From the NCBI RefSeq assembly GCF_023277925.1, contig NZ_CP063832.1, positions 4,028,501 through 4,092,500 on the forward strand: a DNA stretch of 64,000 nt, read 5' to 3'. The notes under the pieces are model-generated. The model ran no database searches. It saw nothing but the letters and a program-made list of their open reading frames with translations, and had not been told where the DNA came from. The stretch is from Pseudomonas entomophila. GTDB lineage: Bacteria; Pseudomonadota; Gammaproteobacteria; Pseudomonadales; Pseudomonadaceae. Shown piece by piece: positions 27,881 to 36,907 of this stretch. Position numbers and translations under genes: made by a program. The number at the start of each line of letters is the position of its first letter. Position 1 is the stretch's first letter.

Positions 27881-27908
27881 CCTTCCAAGCCCTGTTCGCC
27901 CAGGCAAA

Positions 27909-27944
27909 CAAAAAGGCCGCGCCCTTTACAGGGCGCGGCCTTTT
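27909..27944. terminator. bidirectional Rho-independent terminator
   Basis: AAAAGGCCGCGCCC pairs with GGGCGCGGCCTTTT around a TTTACA loop: a 14-base stem with A-run and T-run on either side. It serves both the 27437 gene and the convergent permease gene. Confidence 0.9.
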
Positions 27945-27962
27945 CATTGCACCCGACGTGGA

Positions 27963-29348
27963 TCAGTTATCCAACGCCATGCGCCCGGCAGCGCTGCGCT
28001 TGCGGTGCACCAGCAGGCCTGCAGCCACCACACCGATGCTCAGGATTGCCGTGGCGATGATCTCGACACGGTGATCTTCACGCAGCCCCATCACCACCAG
28101 AATGGCGACGATGAAGGCGATAGTCGCCCAGGTCAGGCCCGGGAACAGCCACATCTTGAACGAGATCTTCTCACCGCTGGCTTCACGCTGGGCACGCATG
28201 CGCAGTTGCGACACGGCGATCACCAGATACACCAGCAAGGCGATGGCGCCGGAGCTGGCCAGCAGGAACTCGAACACCGCGGCCGGAGCCAGGAAGTTGG
28301 CGAACACGCACAGGAAGGCTGCTGCGGTCGACAGCAGCACCGCGCAATGCGGAGTACCCGCCTTGGTGGTGCGCTGGGCGACTGCCGGGGCGTCGCCACG
28401 CTTGCTCAGGGAGAACAGCATGCGTGAGGAGGTGTACAGCGCCGAGTTCAGGCAGCTGGTCACGGCGATCAGCACGACGATGTCGACGATCAGCTTGGCG
28501 TTCGGTACACCGATCAGGCTGAGGACAGTCTGGTAGGAACCTTTTTCGGCCAGGGTAGGATCGTTCCAAGGCACCATGGCCACGACCAGGAAGATCGACA
28601 CCAGGTAGAACAGGCAGATACGCCAGATCACCGAGTTGGTGGCCTTGCTGATCTGCTTGCCTGGGTCTTTCGATTCGGCGGCGGCGATGGTGACGATCTC
28701 GGTACCCATGAACGAGAACATGGTGGTCAGCATGGCGGCCAGCACGGCGCCCAGGCCGTTGGGCATGAAGCCTTGGGTGTCGAACAGGTGGCTGATGCCG
28801 CTCACCTGGCTGCTTGGCACCATGCCGAACATGGCGGCGCAACCAACGATGATGAAGCCGATGATCGCCAGCACTTTGAGCAGTGCGAACCAGAACTCGA
28901 ACTCACCGTAGTTCTTCACGCTGAACAGGTTGGTGACCGTCAGGGCCAGGGTGATGATCAGGGAGAAGGCCCACAGGTCAACGGCCGGGAACCAGGCGTG
29001 GAGAATGGCCGCGGCGGCGTTGGCTTCCAGCGGGATCACCAGGACCCAGAACCACCAGTACAGCCAACCAATGGTGAAACCGGCCCAACGCCCGATGGCG
29101 CGGTCGGCATACGTGGAGAAGGAGCCGGTGTCCGGCGAAGCGACCGCCATTTCACCGAGCATGCGCATTACCAGCACGACCAACGTACCCGCGGCGGCAT
29201 AGGCCAGCAGCACGGCAGGGCCGGCGGCAGCGATGGCGTGGCCGGAACCGACGAACAGGCCGGCGCCGATGACGCCAGCGATGGACAGCATGGTCACATG
29301 CCGTTGCTTGAGCCCCTGAGCGAGGTCATTGGAATTGTTACCGCTCAT
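27963..29348 (-). CDS. gabP: amino-acid permease (APC family, GABA permease-like)
   Basis: 461 residues from the ATG at 29348, giving the family's standard N-terminus (GLKQRHVTMLSIAGVIGAGLFVGSG cut across TM1). About 12 membrane segments; the consensus amphipathic region after TM8 and the GEFEFWFALLKV motif before TM6 are typical of AAT-family permeases such as GabP, AnsP and CycA. Substrate is probably a small neutral or omega-amino acid; GABA is the usual annotation at this location in P. putida, but not shown by sequence. Preceded by a 607-base leader region. Confidence 0.82.
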   Translation of the reverse strand: MSGNNSNDLAQGLKQRHVTMLSIAGVIGAGLFVGSGHAIAAAGPAVLLAYAAAGTLVVLVMRMLGEMAVASPDTGSFSTYADRAIGRWAGFTIGWLYWWFWVLVIPLEANAAAAILHAWFPAVDLWAFSLIITLALTVTNLFSVKNYGEFEFWFALLKVLAIIGFIIVGCAAMFGMVPSSQVSGISHLFDTQGFMPNGLGAVLAAMLTTMFSFMGTEIVTIAAAESKDPGKQISKATNSVIWRICLFYLVSIFLVVAMVPWNDPTLAEKGSYQTVLSLIGVPNAKLIVDIVVLIAVTSCLNSALYTSSRMLFSLSKRGDAPAVAQRTTKAGTPHCAVLLSTAAAFLCVFANFLAPAAVFEFLLASSGAIALLVYLVIAVSQLRMRAQREASGEKISFKMWLFPGLTWATIAFIVAILVVMGLREDHRVEIIATAILSIGVVAAGLLVHRKRSAAGRMALDN

Positions 29349-29955
29349 AAAACTACCTTTGTAAGGAGGTGGACTACACGAATGACTGCCGGCGCGCACC
29401 GGGGTGTAAGTGGGCGTTGCCGCATTCAGTGGTTTCCAGATGGCAATAAGCGGGCCAGGTGAGAACCACTTTCGTCTGAAATCATTCAGCCACCAATAAC
29501 GGCGCGGCTTGCAGGGCATTCTGCCAAGCTTTGACCGAAAGGCCACCAAAACCCCATGCCAAGTTCAGATTACTGAAATACCCACTTACAAACGCACCAA
29601 AGGTGCTCCCCGGTAACACCGGCGCACACTTCATGGGCACACAAAAGCGCAACCAGCAGGCGCAACCCGCGCCCGGTACAACCATGAACAAAGCGCCACC
29701 CGGGTAAAAACGGCTTCCCAGGCACGGCCAAAGCTGGCACCATCGCGCCTTTTTTCATCAAGGCTCCGGCGCTGGGCAAAACGCCGTTGCGGACATCCTC
29801 GCGACAGTCCACTGCAACGATGCGACAAACTGTCCCACCAGCGACCTGGGCCCCCCGCGACCCGGTTGGCCGCCGTTATGCCGCTATGCTAGCGTGGCGC
29901 TCGCCAGGAAGGCCGCCAACAGCTGGGAACGCACCCGAACACATGAGGACCGCAC
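29349..29955. other. long divergent gap, permease and ArtP-type operon
   Basis: A 607-base non-coding region, the longest in the window without a gene. AAGGAGGT overlaps the permease ribosome site (29362-29369, read on minus as ACCTCC... leader). I found no sigma-54 -24/-12 pair, riboswitch-like structure or likely small protein; several open frames crossing it show no coding bias. Probably promoters and regulatory sites for both sides. Confidence 0.5.
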
Positions 29956-30729
29956 ATGGCCCAGGCCACGCCCGCGCTGGAAATCCGCAACCTGCACAAA
30001 CGCTACGGCGAGCAGGAAATTCTCAAGGGCATTTCGCTGACCGCGCGCGACGGTGACGTGATCTCCATCCTGGGGTCGTCCGGCTCCGGCAAGTCCACCC
30101 TGCTACGCTGCATCAACCTGCTCGAGAACCCGCATCAAGGCGAGATCCTCGTCGCCGGTGAAGTGCTCAAGCTCAAGGCCCAGAAGAACGGCGACCTGGT
30201 CGCCGCCGACAACCGCCAGATCAACCGCCTGCGCAGCGAGATCGGCTTCGTCTTCCAGAACTTCAACCTGTGGCCGCACATGTCGATCCTCGACAACATC
30301 ATCGAGGCGCCACGCCGCGTGCTCGGCCAGAGCAAGGCCGAAGCCATCGAGCACGCCGAGGCGCTGCTGAACAAGGTCGGCATCTTCGACAAGCGCCACA
30401 GCTACCCCGCCCAGCTTTCCGGTGGCCAGCAGCAGCGCGCCGCCATCGCCCGCACCCTGGCCATGAAGCCCAAGGTCATCCTGTTCGACGAACCCACCTC
30501 GGCGCTCGATCCGGAAATGGTCCAGGAAGTGCTTAACGTCATCCGCGCATTGGCCGACGAAGGCCGTACCATGCTGCTGGTGACGCACGAGATGAACTTT
30601 GCCCGCCAGGTGTCCAGTGAAGTGGTGTTCCTGCACCAGGGCCTGGTCGAAGAGCAGGGATCGCCGCAGCAGGTCTTCGAGAACCCGACCTCGGCGCGTT
30701 GCAAGCAATTCATGTCCAGCCACCGCTAA
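29956..30729 (+). CDS. artP: amino-acid ABC transporter ATPase
   Basis: 257 residues of the polar amino-acid transporter (HisP/GlnQ) type. Walker A GSSGSGKST (about 36-44), Q-loop VFQNFNLWPHMS, signature LSGGQQQRAAIARTLAM and Walker B ILFDEPTSALDPEM are intact; the YGEQEILKG start is typical of HisP-like members specific for basic amino acids. First of four co-directional genes: ATPase, binding protein (11 bases later) and two permeases. Specificity for arginine or histidine-like substrates is family-based. Confidence 0.9.
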   Translation: MAQATPALEIRNLHKRYGEQEILKGISLTARDGDVISILGSSGSGKSTLLRCINLLENPHQGEILVAGEVLKLKAQKNGDLVAADNRQINRLRSEIGFVFQNFNLWPHMSILDNIIEAPRRVLGQSKAEAIEHAEALLNKVGIFDKRHSYPAQLSGGQQQRAAIARTLAMKPKVILFDEPTSALDPEMVQEVLNVIRALADEGRTMLLVTHEMNFARQVSSEVVFLHQGLVEEQGSPQQVFENPTSARCKQFMSSHR

Positions 30730-30740
30730 CGGAGCAATAC

Positions 30741-31502
30741 ATGCAGACTTACAAGAAGTTCTTCCTGGCAGCTGCTGCCACGCTGGTGATGTCGGCCAAC
30801 ACAATGGCCGCGGAAAAACTGCGCATGGGTATCGAAGCTGCCTACCCACCGTTCAACAACAAGGATGCCAGCGGCCAGGTCGTCGGCTTCGACAAGGACA
30901 TCGGCGACGCCCTGTGCGCCAAGATGAAGGTCGAGTGCGAAGTGGTCACCTCCGACTGGGACGGCATCATCCCGGCCCTGAATGCGAAGAAGTTCGACTT
31001 CATCGTCTCGTCGCTGTCGATCACTGACGAGCGCAAGCAAGCCGTGGACTTCACCGACCCCTACTACTCGAACAAGCAGCAGTTCATCGCACCGAAGAAG
31101 GTCGACTTCAAGACCGACCGCGCCTCGCTCAAGGGCAAGACCATCGGCACCCAGCGCGCCACCCAGGCCGCGACCTGGCTGGATGACAACGGTGGCTTCG
31201 ACAAAGAGTTCAAAGTCAATCTCTATGACGGTCAGGAGAACGCCTACCTGGACCTGACCTCCGGCCGCGTCGACGCCATCCTCGCCGACAAGTACGCCAA
31301 CTACGACTGGCTGAAGTCCGAGGCCGGCAAGAACTACGAGTTCAAAGGCGACCCGGTGAACGAAAGCGACAAGGTCGGCATTGCCGTGCGCAAGGGTGAC
31401 AACGAGCTGCGTAACAAGCTCAACGCCGCACTGAAGGAAATCGTCGCCGACGGCACCTACAAGAAGATCAACGACAAGTACTTCCCGTTCAGCATCTATT
31501 GA
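30741..31502 (+). CDS. artJ: periplasmic basic-amino-acid binding protein
   Basis: 253 residues from the ATG at 30741 (GGAGCAATAC upstream). Signal peptide of ~22 residues ending NTMAAE. The mature protein is a family 3 solute-binding protein: IEAAYPPFN near the start, DWDGIIPALNAKKFDFIVSS across the hinge, SITDERKQAVDFTDPYY and TIGTQRATQAATWL. These segments form the amino-acid alpha-carboxylate and alpha-amine pocket. Likely binds arginine, histidine, lysine or ornithine. Confidence 0.9.
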   Translation: MQTYKKFFLAAAATLVMSANTMAAEKLRMGIEAAYPPFNNKDASGQVVGFDKDIGDALCAKMKVECEVVTSDWDGIIPALNAKKFDFIVSSLSITDERKQAVDFTDPYYSNKQQFIAPKKVDFKTDRASLKGKTIGTQRATQAATWLDDNGGFDKEFKVNLYDGQENAYLDLTSGRVDAILADKYANYDWLKSEAGKNYEFKGDPVNESDKVGIAVRKGDNELRNKLNAALKEIVADGTYKKINDKYFPFSIY

Positions 31503-31559
31503 TTCGCCCCGACAGGCATCGCCACCATGGTGATGCCTGTCCCTTGAACAAACTTACCC

Positions 31560-32252
31560 ATGAATATCGACCTGCACGGATTCGGTCCGGCCATGATGGC
31601 CGGCACCCTGATGACGGTAAAACTGGCGCTGTGCGCCCTGCTGCTGGGGCTGATACTCGGCCTGCTCGGCGCCCTGGCCAAAACGTCCGCGCTCAAGCCG
31701 CTGCAATGGCTCGGCGGCACCTATTCGACACTGGTGCGCGGCGTACCCGAACTGCTCTGGGTGCTGCTTATCTATTTCGGCACTGTCGGGCTGATGAACA
31801 GCCTCGGCGGGCTATTGAACATGCCGGGCCTGGAGCTCAGCGCCTTCGCCGCCGGCGTGATTGCCCTCGGCCTGTGCTTCGGCGCTTACGCCACGGAAGT
31901 GTTCCGTGGCGCGATCCTGGCCATCCCCAAAGGCCACCGTGAAGCGGGCCTGGCCCTCGGTTTGTCGAAAGGCCGCATCCTCTCGCGGATCATCCTGCCG
32001 CAGATGTGGCGCATCGCCCTGCCGGGCCTGGGCAACCTGTTCATGATCCTGATGAAAGACACCGCGCTGGTGTCGGTGATCGGCCTGGAAGAGATCATGC
32101 GCCACGCGCAGATCGGCGTGACCGTCTCCAAGGAACCGTTCACCTTCTATGCCGTGGCCGCCTGCATCTACCTGGGCCTGACCGTGATTGCCATGACCGG
32201 CATGCACTTCCTGGAAAAGCGCGCCGCTCGCGGCTTCATGAGGGCCGAATAA
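31560..32252 (+). CDS. artQ: amino-acid ABC permease, subunit 1
   Basis: 230 residues with about five membrane segments, HisQ/ArtQ type. The EAA loop is GHREAGLALGLSKGRILSRIILPQ; the early GTYSTLVRGVPELLWVLLIYFG segment is the RGxPxL signature of this permease class. Its TAA stop directly touches the ATG of the second permease (32252/32253), indicating coupled synthesis of the heterodimer. Confidence 0.9.
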   Translation: MNIDLHGFGPAMMAGTLMTVKLALCALLLGLILGLLGALAKTSALKPLQWLGGTYSTLVRGVPELLWVLLIYFGTVGLMNSLGGLLNMPGLELSAFAAGVIALGLCFGAYATEVFRGAILAIPKGHREAGLALGLSKGRILSRIILPQMWRIALPGLGNLFMILMKDTALVSVIGLEEIMRHAQIGVTVSKEPFTFYAVAACIYLGLTVIAMTGMHFLEKRAARGFMRAE

Positions 32253-32942
32253 ATGAACTGGGAAGTCATCATCAAGTGGCTGCCACGCCTGGCCCAGGGT
32301 GCGACGCTGACCCTGGAACTGGTGGCCATCGCGGTCATCGCCGGCCTGATCCTGGCCATTCCGCTGGGCATCGCCCGCTCGTCGCGGCACTGGTACGTGC
32401 GCGCCCTGCCCTATGGCTACATCTTCTTCTTCCGCGGCACCCCACTGCTGGTGCAGCTGTTCCTGGTCTACTACGGCCTGGCCCAGTTCGACCTGGTGCG
32501 CGACAGCTCGCTGTGGCCGTACCTGCGCGACCCGTTCTGGTGCACGGTGCTGACCATGACCCTGCACACCGCCGCCTACATCGCCGAGATCCTGCGCGGC
32601 GCGCTGCAGGCGATCCCCAAGGGCGAGATCGAAGCCGCCCGGGCGCTGGGCATGTCGCGTGGCAAGGCGCTGTTCTACATCATGCTGCCACGCGCCGCAC
32701 GCATCGGCCTGCCGGCCTACAGCAACGAAGTGATCCTGATGCTCAAGGCCAGCGCCCTGGCCAGTACCGTGACACTGCTTGAGCTGACCGGCATGGCACG
32801 GACCATCATTGCCCGCACCTACCTGCCGGTGGAGATCTTCTTTGCCGCCGGGGTGTTCTACCTGGTGATCTCGTTCTTCCTGGTCCAGGGCTTCAAGCTA
32901 CTGGAGCGCTGGTTGCGCGTGGACGCCTGCCAGGGGCGATGA
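32253..32942 (+). CDS. artM: amino-acid ABC permease, subunit 2
   Basis: 229 residues, about five membrane segments, HisM/ArtM type. FFFRGTPLLVQLFLVYYG is the N-terminal signature and GEIEAARALGMSRGKALFYIMLPR the ATPase-docking EAA loop. No gap separates it from the first permease. It completes the importer and is followed by a single REP element. Confidence 0.9.
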   Translation: MNWEVIIKWLPRLAQGATLTLELVAIAVIAGLILAIPLGIARSSRHWYVRALPYGYIFFFRGTPLLVQLFLVYYGLAQFDLVRDSSLWPYLRDPFWCTVLTMTLHTAAYIAEILRGALQAIPKGEIEAARALGMSRGKALFYIMLPRAARIGLPAYSNEVILMLKASALASTVTLLELTGMARTIIARTYLPVEIFFAAGVFYLVISFFLVQGFKLLERWLRVDACQGR

Positions 32943-32998
32943 ACGCGTAACAACATCGGGGCCGCCTCACACCCCATCGCCAGGTATTGCGCGGCCCC

Positions 32999-33024
32999 TG
33001 CAGGAGCCGGCTTGCCGGCGATGG
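32999..33024. repeat. single REP element
   Basis: TGCAGGAGCCGGCTTGCCGG followed by CGATGG, in a hairpin-rich gap (GGGGCCGC...GCGGCCCC flanks at 32959 and 33030). T-to-C change in the TAGGAGC edge. Confidence 0.65.
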
Positions 33025-33064
33025 GCCGCGAAGCGGCCCCAATCAATAACGCCGCGGTGCCTGC

Positions 33065-34300
33065 ATGCCGACCACGCCCCCACTCCACGACCAGCACTTG
33101 CTCGAGCGCTTCCAGGCCCTCGATCACTTCCTCGTCGAGCATCAGCACCTGTGGCGCCCCCGCCCCTTCATTCACCTGCAGATGGATTGGGAAGCCAAGC
33201 TCCCCGAGCTGTCCCAATGGCTGCGCCAACGCACCTTGGAACAGGCCGAAGCCGTCCAGCAACACCCTGAACGCCTTCCAGCCCCGGCACCCTTCCCACA
33301 GCTGGCCAAGCATGCCCTGCTCCTGTCCGAAGTCGGTGAACTACCAGACGCCGGCCTGCACCCCGCCGGCCACCGCCTCGACGTCAACGTCCCCGGCCGC
33401 AAGTGGCAACAGATCGAAGCCTTCGCCAGCCGCCTGGCGTTCGGACAGCCCACGCACCACTGGCTCGACTGGTGCTCCGGCAAAGGCCACCTGGGCCGGC
33501 GCCTGCTGCAGCCCGGCCAGCAGCTGACCTGCCTGGAGTACGACAGCGACCTGGTCAGCGCTGGCCAGGCGCTGAGCGACCACCACCACCTGCCCGCCGT
33601 TCACGTACAGCAGGACGTCATGGCCCCGGACAGCGCTCGGCATCTGGGCGGCGACAAGAGCGCAGTCGCCCTGCACGCCTGTGGCGACCTGCACGTGCGC
33701 CTGCTGCAAGCGGCCAGCCAGCAAGGGTGCCAGCAGATCGCCTTGGCCCCCTGCTGCTACAACCGCATCCAGGGCAAGCATTACCATGCGATGTCGGCAA
33801 CCGCCCAGGCTTCGGCCCTCAACCTGACTCAGGAAGACCTGGGGCTGCCCCTGAGCGAAGCGGTGACCTCCAGCCTCAGGACACGCCGCCAGCGCGACAC
33901 CTCCATGGCCCGCCGCCTGGGCTTCGACCTGCTGCAGCGCCAGCAACGGGGCACGGACGACTACCTGCCGACCCCCTCGCTACCGGTTAGCTGGCTGGCA
34001 AAACCCTTCGAGCAGTACTGCCGCGACCTGGCCGACCTCAAGCAGGTGGTGCTGAGCGGTGATCCCGACTGGGCCTGCCTGGAAGCGATGGGCTGGCAAC
34101 GCCTGGCCCAGGTGCGCAATCTCGAGTTGGTGCGCAACCTGTTCCGTCGCCCGCTGGAGATGTGGCTGGTGCTCGACCGCGCACTGTTCCTCCAAGAGCA
34201 AGGCTATGCGGTACGCGTCGGTGTGTTCTGCGACTACCCCCTCACGCCACGCAACCTGTTGTTGCTGGCCGAGCGCGACGGATCGCCGCAGGAGGCTTGA
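33065..34300 (+). CDS. SAM-dependent methyltransferase domain protein
   Basis: 411 residues. The central part is a class I methyltransferase of the Methyltransf_32 (METTL25/TRM13-like) kind: motif I is LDWCSGKGHLGRRLL (about 144-158), motif II LEYDSD, and then ALHACGDLHVRLL and APCCYNRIQG, the HACGD and PCCY signatures of that group. An N-terminal ~130-residue helical region and a C-terminal ~90-residue extension flank it. The PCCY cysteines and group membership hint at an RNA substrate, which is inference. The start lacks a strong ribosome site. Confidence 0.75.
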   Translation: MPTTPPLHDQHLLERFQALDHFLVEHQHLWRPRPFIHLQMDWEAKLPELSQWLRQRTLEQAEAVQQHPERLPAPAPFPQLAKHALLLSEVGELPDAGLHPAGHRLDVNVPGRKWQQIEAFASRLAFGQPTHHWLDWCSGKGHLGRRLLQPGQQLTCLEYDSDLVSAGQALSDHHHLPAVHVQQDVMAPDSARHLGGDKSAVALHACGDLHVRLLQAASQQGCQQIALAPCCYNRIQGKHYHAMSATAQASALNLTQEDLGLPLSEAVTSSLRTRRQRDTSMARRLGFDLLQRQQRGTDDYLPTPSLPVSWLAKPFEQYCRDLADLKQVVLSGDPDWACLEAMGWQRLAQVRNLELVRNLFRRPLEMWLVLDRALFLQEQGYAVRVGVFCDYPLTPRNLLLLAERDGSPQEA

Positions 34301-34305
34301 CAACC

Positions 34306-34314
34306 TGTGGATAA
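34306..34314 (-). promoter_or_regulatory. perfect DnaA-box match
   Basis: TGTGGATAA on the plus strand is the exact complement of the TTATCCACA consensus, eight bases after the methyltransferase stop. A single box outside an origin may be fortuitous or titrate DnaA. Confidence 0.4.
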
Positions 34315-34536
34315 GTCTGTGAACAAGCTTGTGATGAAAATCACACGGTCGTAGAGAAATACGCTATTTGCGCCGCTTTGCTTATTCCGCTGAAACCCTG
34401 AAAACCAGCAAAAACAGGCCTTTGCGCAAAGACCGGTGGTAGCGCCGGCCGGCATGCCTTTTGTGCAAGGCACAAATGCTCCTTGTGCATAAGCATTCCA
34501 GCCAAACGCTCTAACCGCCCTCGAACGAGGGTATTT

Positions 34537-34854
34537 TCAGGCCAATTTCAGCAGGCTCATGCCCACCAGCAGCAACACCAGCCCCAGCCAGCCACGACCG
34601 GCCAGGCGCTGGCCGAACAGCGCCCAGCCCATGGCCACGGTGGCGAGGATGCCGAAACCACCCCAGATGGCGTAGGCCAACGACAATTCGATGTCCTGCA
34701 CCGCCTGGGCCAGCGCGGTGAATGCCGCCAGCACGCAGAGGATCGAGGCAAGGCCCAGGCCCTTGCGGCGGAAGCCGTCGGAGTACTTGAGCAACAGGTT
34801 GGCCAGCACTTCCAGCGCAATGGCCAGGCCCAACCAAGCGAATGGAATCAGCAT
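34537..34854 (-). CDS. mdtI: SMR transporter, MdtI-like subunit
   Basis: 105 residues with four membrane helices, small multidrug resistance family. The membrane Glu expected at position 14 of EmrE lies in [35 protein letters not shown] gives the TM3-TM4 pattern. Its ATG overlaps the end of the upstream SMR gene by seven bases, so the two form a heteromeric pump like MdtIJ (spermidine export in E. coli). Naming is by similarity of the paired arrangement. Confidence 0.8.
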   Translation of the reverse strand: MLIPFAWLGLAIALEVLANLLLKYSDGFRRKGLGLASILCVLAAFTALAQAVQDIELSLAYAIWGGFGILATVAMGWALFGQRLAGRGWLGLVLLLVGMSLLKLA

Positions 34855-35207
34855 GGCAGCGCCTTCCCTTCACGTTCGACGGCCTTGGCCCGGGTACCCG
34901 CCTTGACCAGCAGGATACCGGCGATCATCACCGCCAGGCCCAGGGCCTTGGCCCAGCCCAGGCTCTCACCCAGCCACAGCACGCTGATCAGAGTGATCAA
35001 CACGATACCGAACCCTTCCCAAAGCGCATAAGCGACACCCACCGGCACCCGCTTGACCGCCAGGGCCAGGAAGAAATACGACAGACAGATCATGACGTAC
35101 ATGACCACATGCCCCAGCACGGGGAAATGCGTGGCGGCGAGTTTCATCGACGCCGTGCCGATCACCTCGAAGGTGATGGCGACAATCAAATAGATCCAGG
35201 AACGCAT
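34848..35207 (-). CDS. mdtJ: SMR transporter, MdtJ-like subunit
   Basis: 119 residues with four membrane helices; the key Glu is in [13 protein letters not shown] and the conserved [21 protein letters not shown] follows. The C-terminal hydrophilic tail ([14 protein letters not shown]) overlaps the start of the partner gene. Upstream gene of the pair. Paired SMR genes usually encode obligate heterodimers; polyamine export is one known substrate type. Confidence 0.8.
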   Translation of the reverse strand: MRSWIYLIVAITFEVIGTASMKLAATHFPVLGHVVMYVMICLSYFFLALAVKRVPVGVAYALWEGFGIVLITLISVLWLGESLGWAKALGLAVMIAGILLVKAGTRAKAVEREGKALPC

Positions 35208-35363
35208 GGTGCCCTCCCATGGGCGACAGCAGCCGGGCGCGCAGTCATCGGCGCCGGAAAAAGACGTTTAAGGCTGAAAGAGGAGGGAGGGGCTAGAGGT
35301 CGCCGGTCCAGTGACGTTCACGGGAAACCAGGCGGGAGGTGGAGAGGAGCTTGAAAGCTTTAA

Positions 35364-35381
35364 TGTTCAACATAATGAACA
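35364..35381. promoter_or_regulatory. inverted repeat TGTTCA-N6-TGAACA
   Basis: A perfect six-base inverted repeat with a six-base centre, 157 bases upstream of the mdtJ-like start. Candidate operator; the binding protein is unknown. Confidence 0.35.
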
Positions 35382-35525
35382 GAAGATTAGCTGAGTTGAT
35401 CGAATAAGTCAAAACGATAGACTCAGACTAATTATTTGTCGCGAGCAATCGTCCACAGACAGTGAAAACCCCTTAAAGCCTGCTGAAAGCTTCGTAAATT
35501 ATATTATCCAGCCAAAACCCCGTCA

Positions 35526-35552
35526 CTGTAGGAGCCAGCCTTGCTGGCGAAA
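35526..35552. repeat. single REP element, GCCAGC type
   Basis: CTGTAGGAGCCAGCCTTGCT followed by GGCGAAA, an unpaired copy of the CCAGC-type element. Confidence 0.7.
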
Positions 35553-35643
35553 AGGCCGTCACAACCCCCACAAGGCGGCCACCTCCCCTGCGGCAAAGTG
35601 TCACCACCCCCAAAACTACCCAATTAATTATTGTATTACGATA

Positions 35644-35659
35644 ATTATTCAAGAATAAT
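35644..35659. promoter_or_regulatory. palindrome upstream of DUF2975/XRE pair
   Basis: ATTATTC and GAATAAT arms with a two-base centre, 33 bases before the DUF2975 start. XRE regulators of this kind commonly repress their own operon, so this is a candidate operator. Confidence 0.4.
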
Positions 35660-35691
35660 CCGCCCCGTTCATCATTGTACGGAGGCACCCC

Positions 35692-36270
35692 ATGAACAGT
35701 AGATCCGTGGCCTATGCGCGTTCGCGCCTACGCACCATCGGCGCATTCGCCGCCTTTCTCGCCTGGACGACCGCCGCGGTAGAACTGCTCGGCACCCCCA
35801 TGCTGTGGCTATTCGACTTTCCCGAAGTACAAGCCGCCTACCTGCAGGCCCATGGCGACCAGATGCCCCTGCTGCTGGCGCCCGAATACCAGCCATCGGC
35901 CTTGTCCATCGGCTTGGTCCTGGTGCTGGACATGATCCCCACCAGCATCTCGGTCCTGGCCTTGGGCCTGACCGGCCTGTTCTTCCACCGGCTCTCAAAG
36001 GGCCAGACCTGGACCAGCGCCAACATCAAGCTGCTCTGGTGGGTCGGCCTGCTGTGCATTGGCACGCCGCTGCTGTGGCCGGTGGTCGATACCTTCCAGG
36101 GCCTGGCCCTGGCCATCGACCTGCCTGCTGGGGAAAGAAGCTTCAGCGTCTCGATCGGTGTATCATCGCAGGCTGTCTACGAGATCATGAAAGGCATCTT
36201 GCTGTGTGCCTTCTCGCTGCTCATGCGTGACGCCAAGACCATCAGCGATGAACACAACTGTTATGTCTAA
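35692..36270 (+). CDS. DUF2975 membrane protein
   Basis: 192 residues with four hydrophobic segments (about 15-40, 70-100, 110-135, 160-180). Layout and the partner gene match DUF2975 proteins, which occur with a small YozG-type XRE regulator in many bacteria; function unknown. Ribosome site GGAGGCACCCC. The regulator gene starts nine bases after its stop. Confidence 0.72.
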   Translation: MNSRSVAYARSRLRTIGAFAAFLAWTTAAVELLGTPMLWLFDFPEVQAAYLQAHGDQMPLLLAPEYQPSALSIGLVLVLDMIPTSISVLALGLTGLFFHRLSKGQTWTSANIKLLWWVGLLCIGTPLLWPVVDTFQGLALAIDLPAGERSFSVSIGVSSQAVYEIMKGILLCAFSLLMRDAKTISDEHNCYV

Positions 36271-36279
36271 CCGCTCCCT

Positions 36280-36486
36280 ATGCCGATAATCATCCGCCTC
36301 GACGTCGTCATGGCCCGGAACAAGATGCGTTCCAAGGACCTGGCGGAAATCATCGGCATCACGGAAGCGAACCTGTCGCTGCTGAAGAACGGCAAGATCA
36401 AGGGTTTCAAGATCGAGACCCTGGAGAAGCTGTGTCGCGCACTGAACTGCCAACCGGGCGACCTGCTGGAGTTCAGCGACGAATGA
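36280..36486 (+). CDS. YozG-like XRE transcriptional regulator
   Basis: 68 residues, essentially only a helix-turn-helix: MRSKDLAEIIGITEANLSLL (16-35) spans the recognition helices, and CRALNCQPGDLLEF near the end is the classic YozG/Cro-C1 finish. It forms a two-gene unit with the DUF2975 protein and probably regulates it. Confidence 0.88.
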   Translation: MPIIIRLDVVMARNKMRSKDLAEIIGITEANLSLLKNGKIKGFKIETLEKLCRALNCQPGDLLEFSDE

Positions 36487-36504
36487 TCAAGGACTGCACC
36501 ACCC

Positions 36505-36885
36505 ATGGCATTTTCCCGCAAGGGCCTCGCGGCCCTGGTACTGGCCTGCCTGCCGCTGGCCGGCTGTGGCCCGAGCTACAGCTATAGATACTCGCCACCG
36601 CCCAGCGCGCATGGCATGAACTGCATCAACAGTTGCTCCACACAACGCAACCACTGCCAGCAAATGGCGCGGTTGCAGGAAAACAGCGAACGCGCGGTGT
36701 ACCAGGCCGAGATGAGGGCCTACCAGTACTGCCGGAACGGCAAGAGCAAGAAGGAAGCGCGTCACAGTTGCTACTACCCGAGCTACCCCTTTTCGACGGG
36801 GAGCAGCTACAGTTGCGGCAACGACTACGATTCCTGCTACATGGCCTGCGGCGGCACTATCCAGCGCATTTTGAACAAAGACTGA
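36505..36885 (+). CDS. Cys-rich lipoprotein, hypothetical
   Basis: 126 residues with a lipoprotein signal (LPLAGC, Cys21). The mature part has about nine further cysteines (NCINSCSTQRNHC, QYCRNG, SCYYP, SCGNDYDSCYMAC), suggesting several disulfides, and is rich in Tyr. No family recognised. It starts 18 bases after the XRE gene and may be co-transcribed with it and with the next lipoprotein gene. Confidence 0.72.
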   Translation: MAFSRKGLAALVLACLPLAGCGPSYSYRYSPPPSAHGMNCINSCSTQRNHCQQMARLQENSERAVYQAEMRAYQYCRNGKSKKEARHSCYYPSYPFSTGSSYSCGNDYDSCYMACGGTIQRILNKD

Positions 36886-36907
36886 TCCCGGAACGGACGC
36901 GAACCAC

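Larger units (their letters stand above)
35208..35691. other. AT-rich divergent regulatory gap
   Basis: A 484-base space between the SMR pair and the DUF2975/XRE pair, clearly richer in A+T than the genes. It contains an inverted repeat (35364-35381), a single REP element (35526-35552) and a perfect small palindrome near the right end (35644-35659). No coding sequence is convincing. Confidence 0.55.

Noticed and set aside
29349..29955. Small protein genes in the permease/ArtP gap
   Set aside because: Several short frames exist on both strands, but none has a ribosome site or coding bias.
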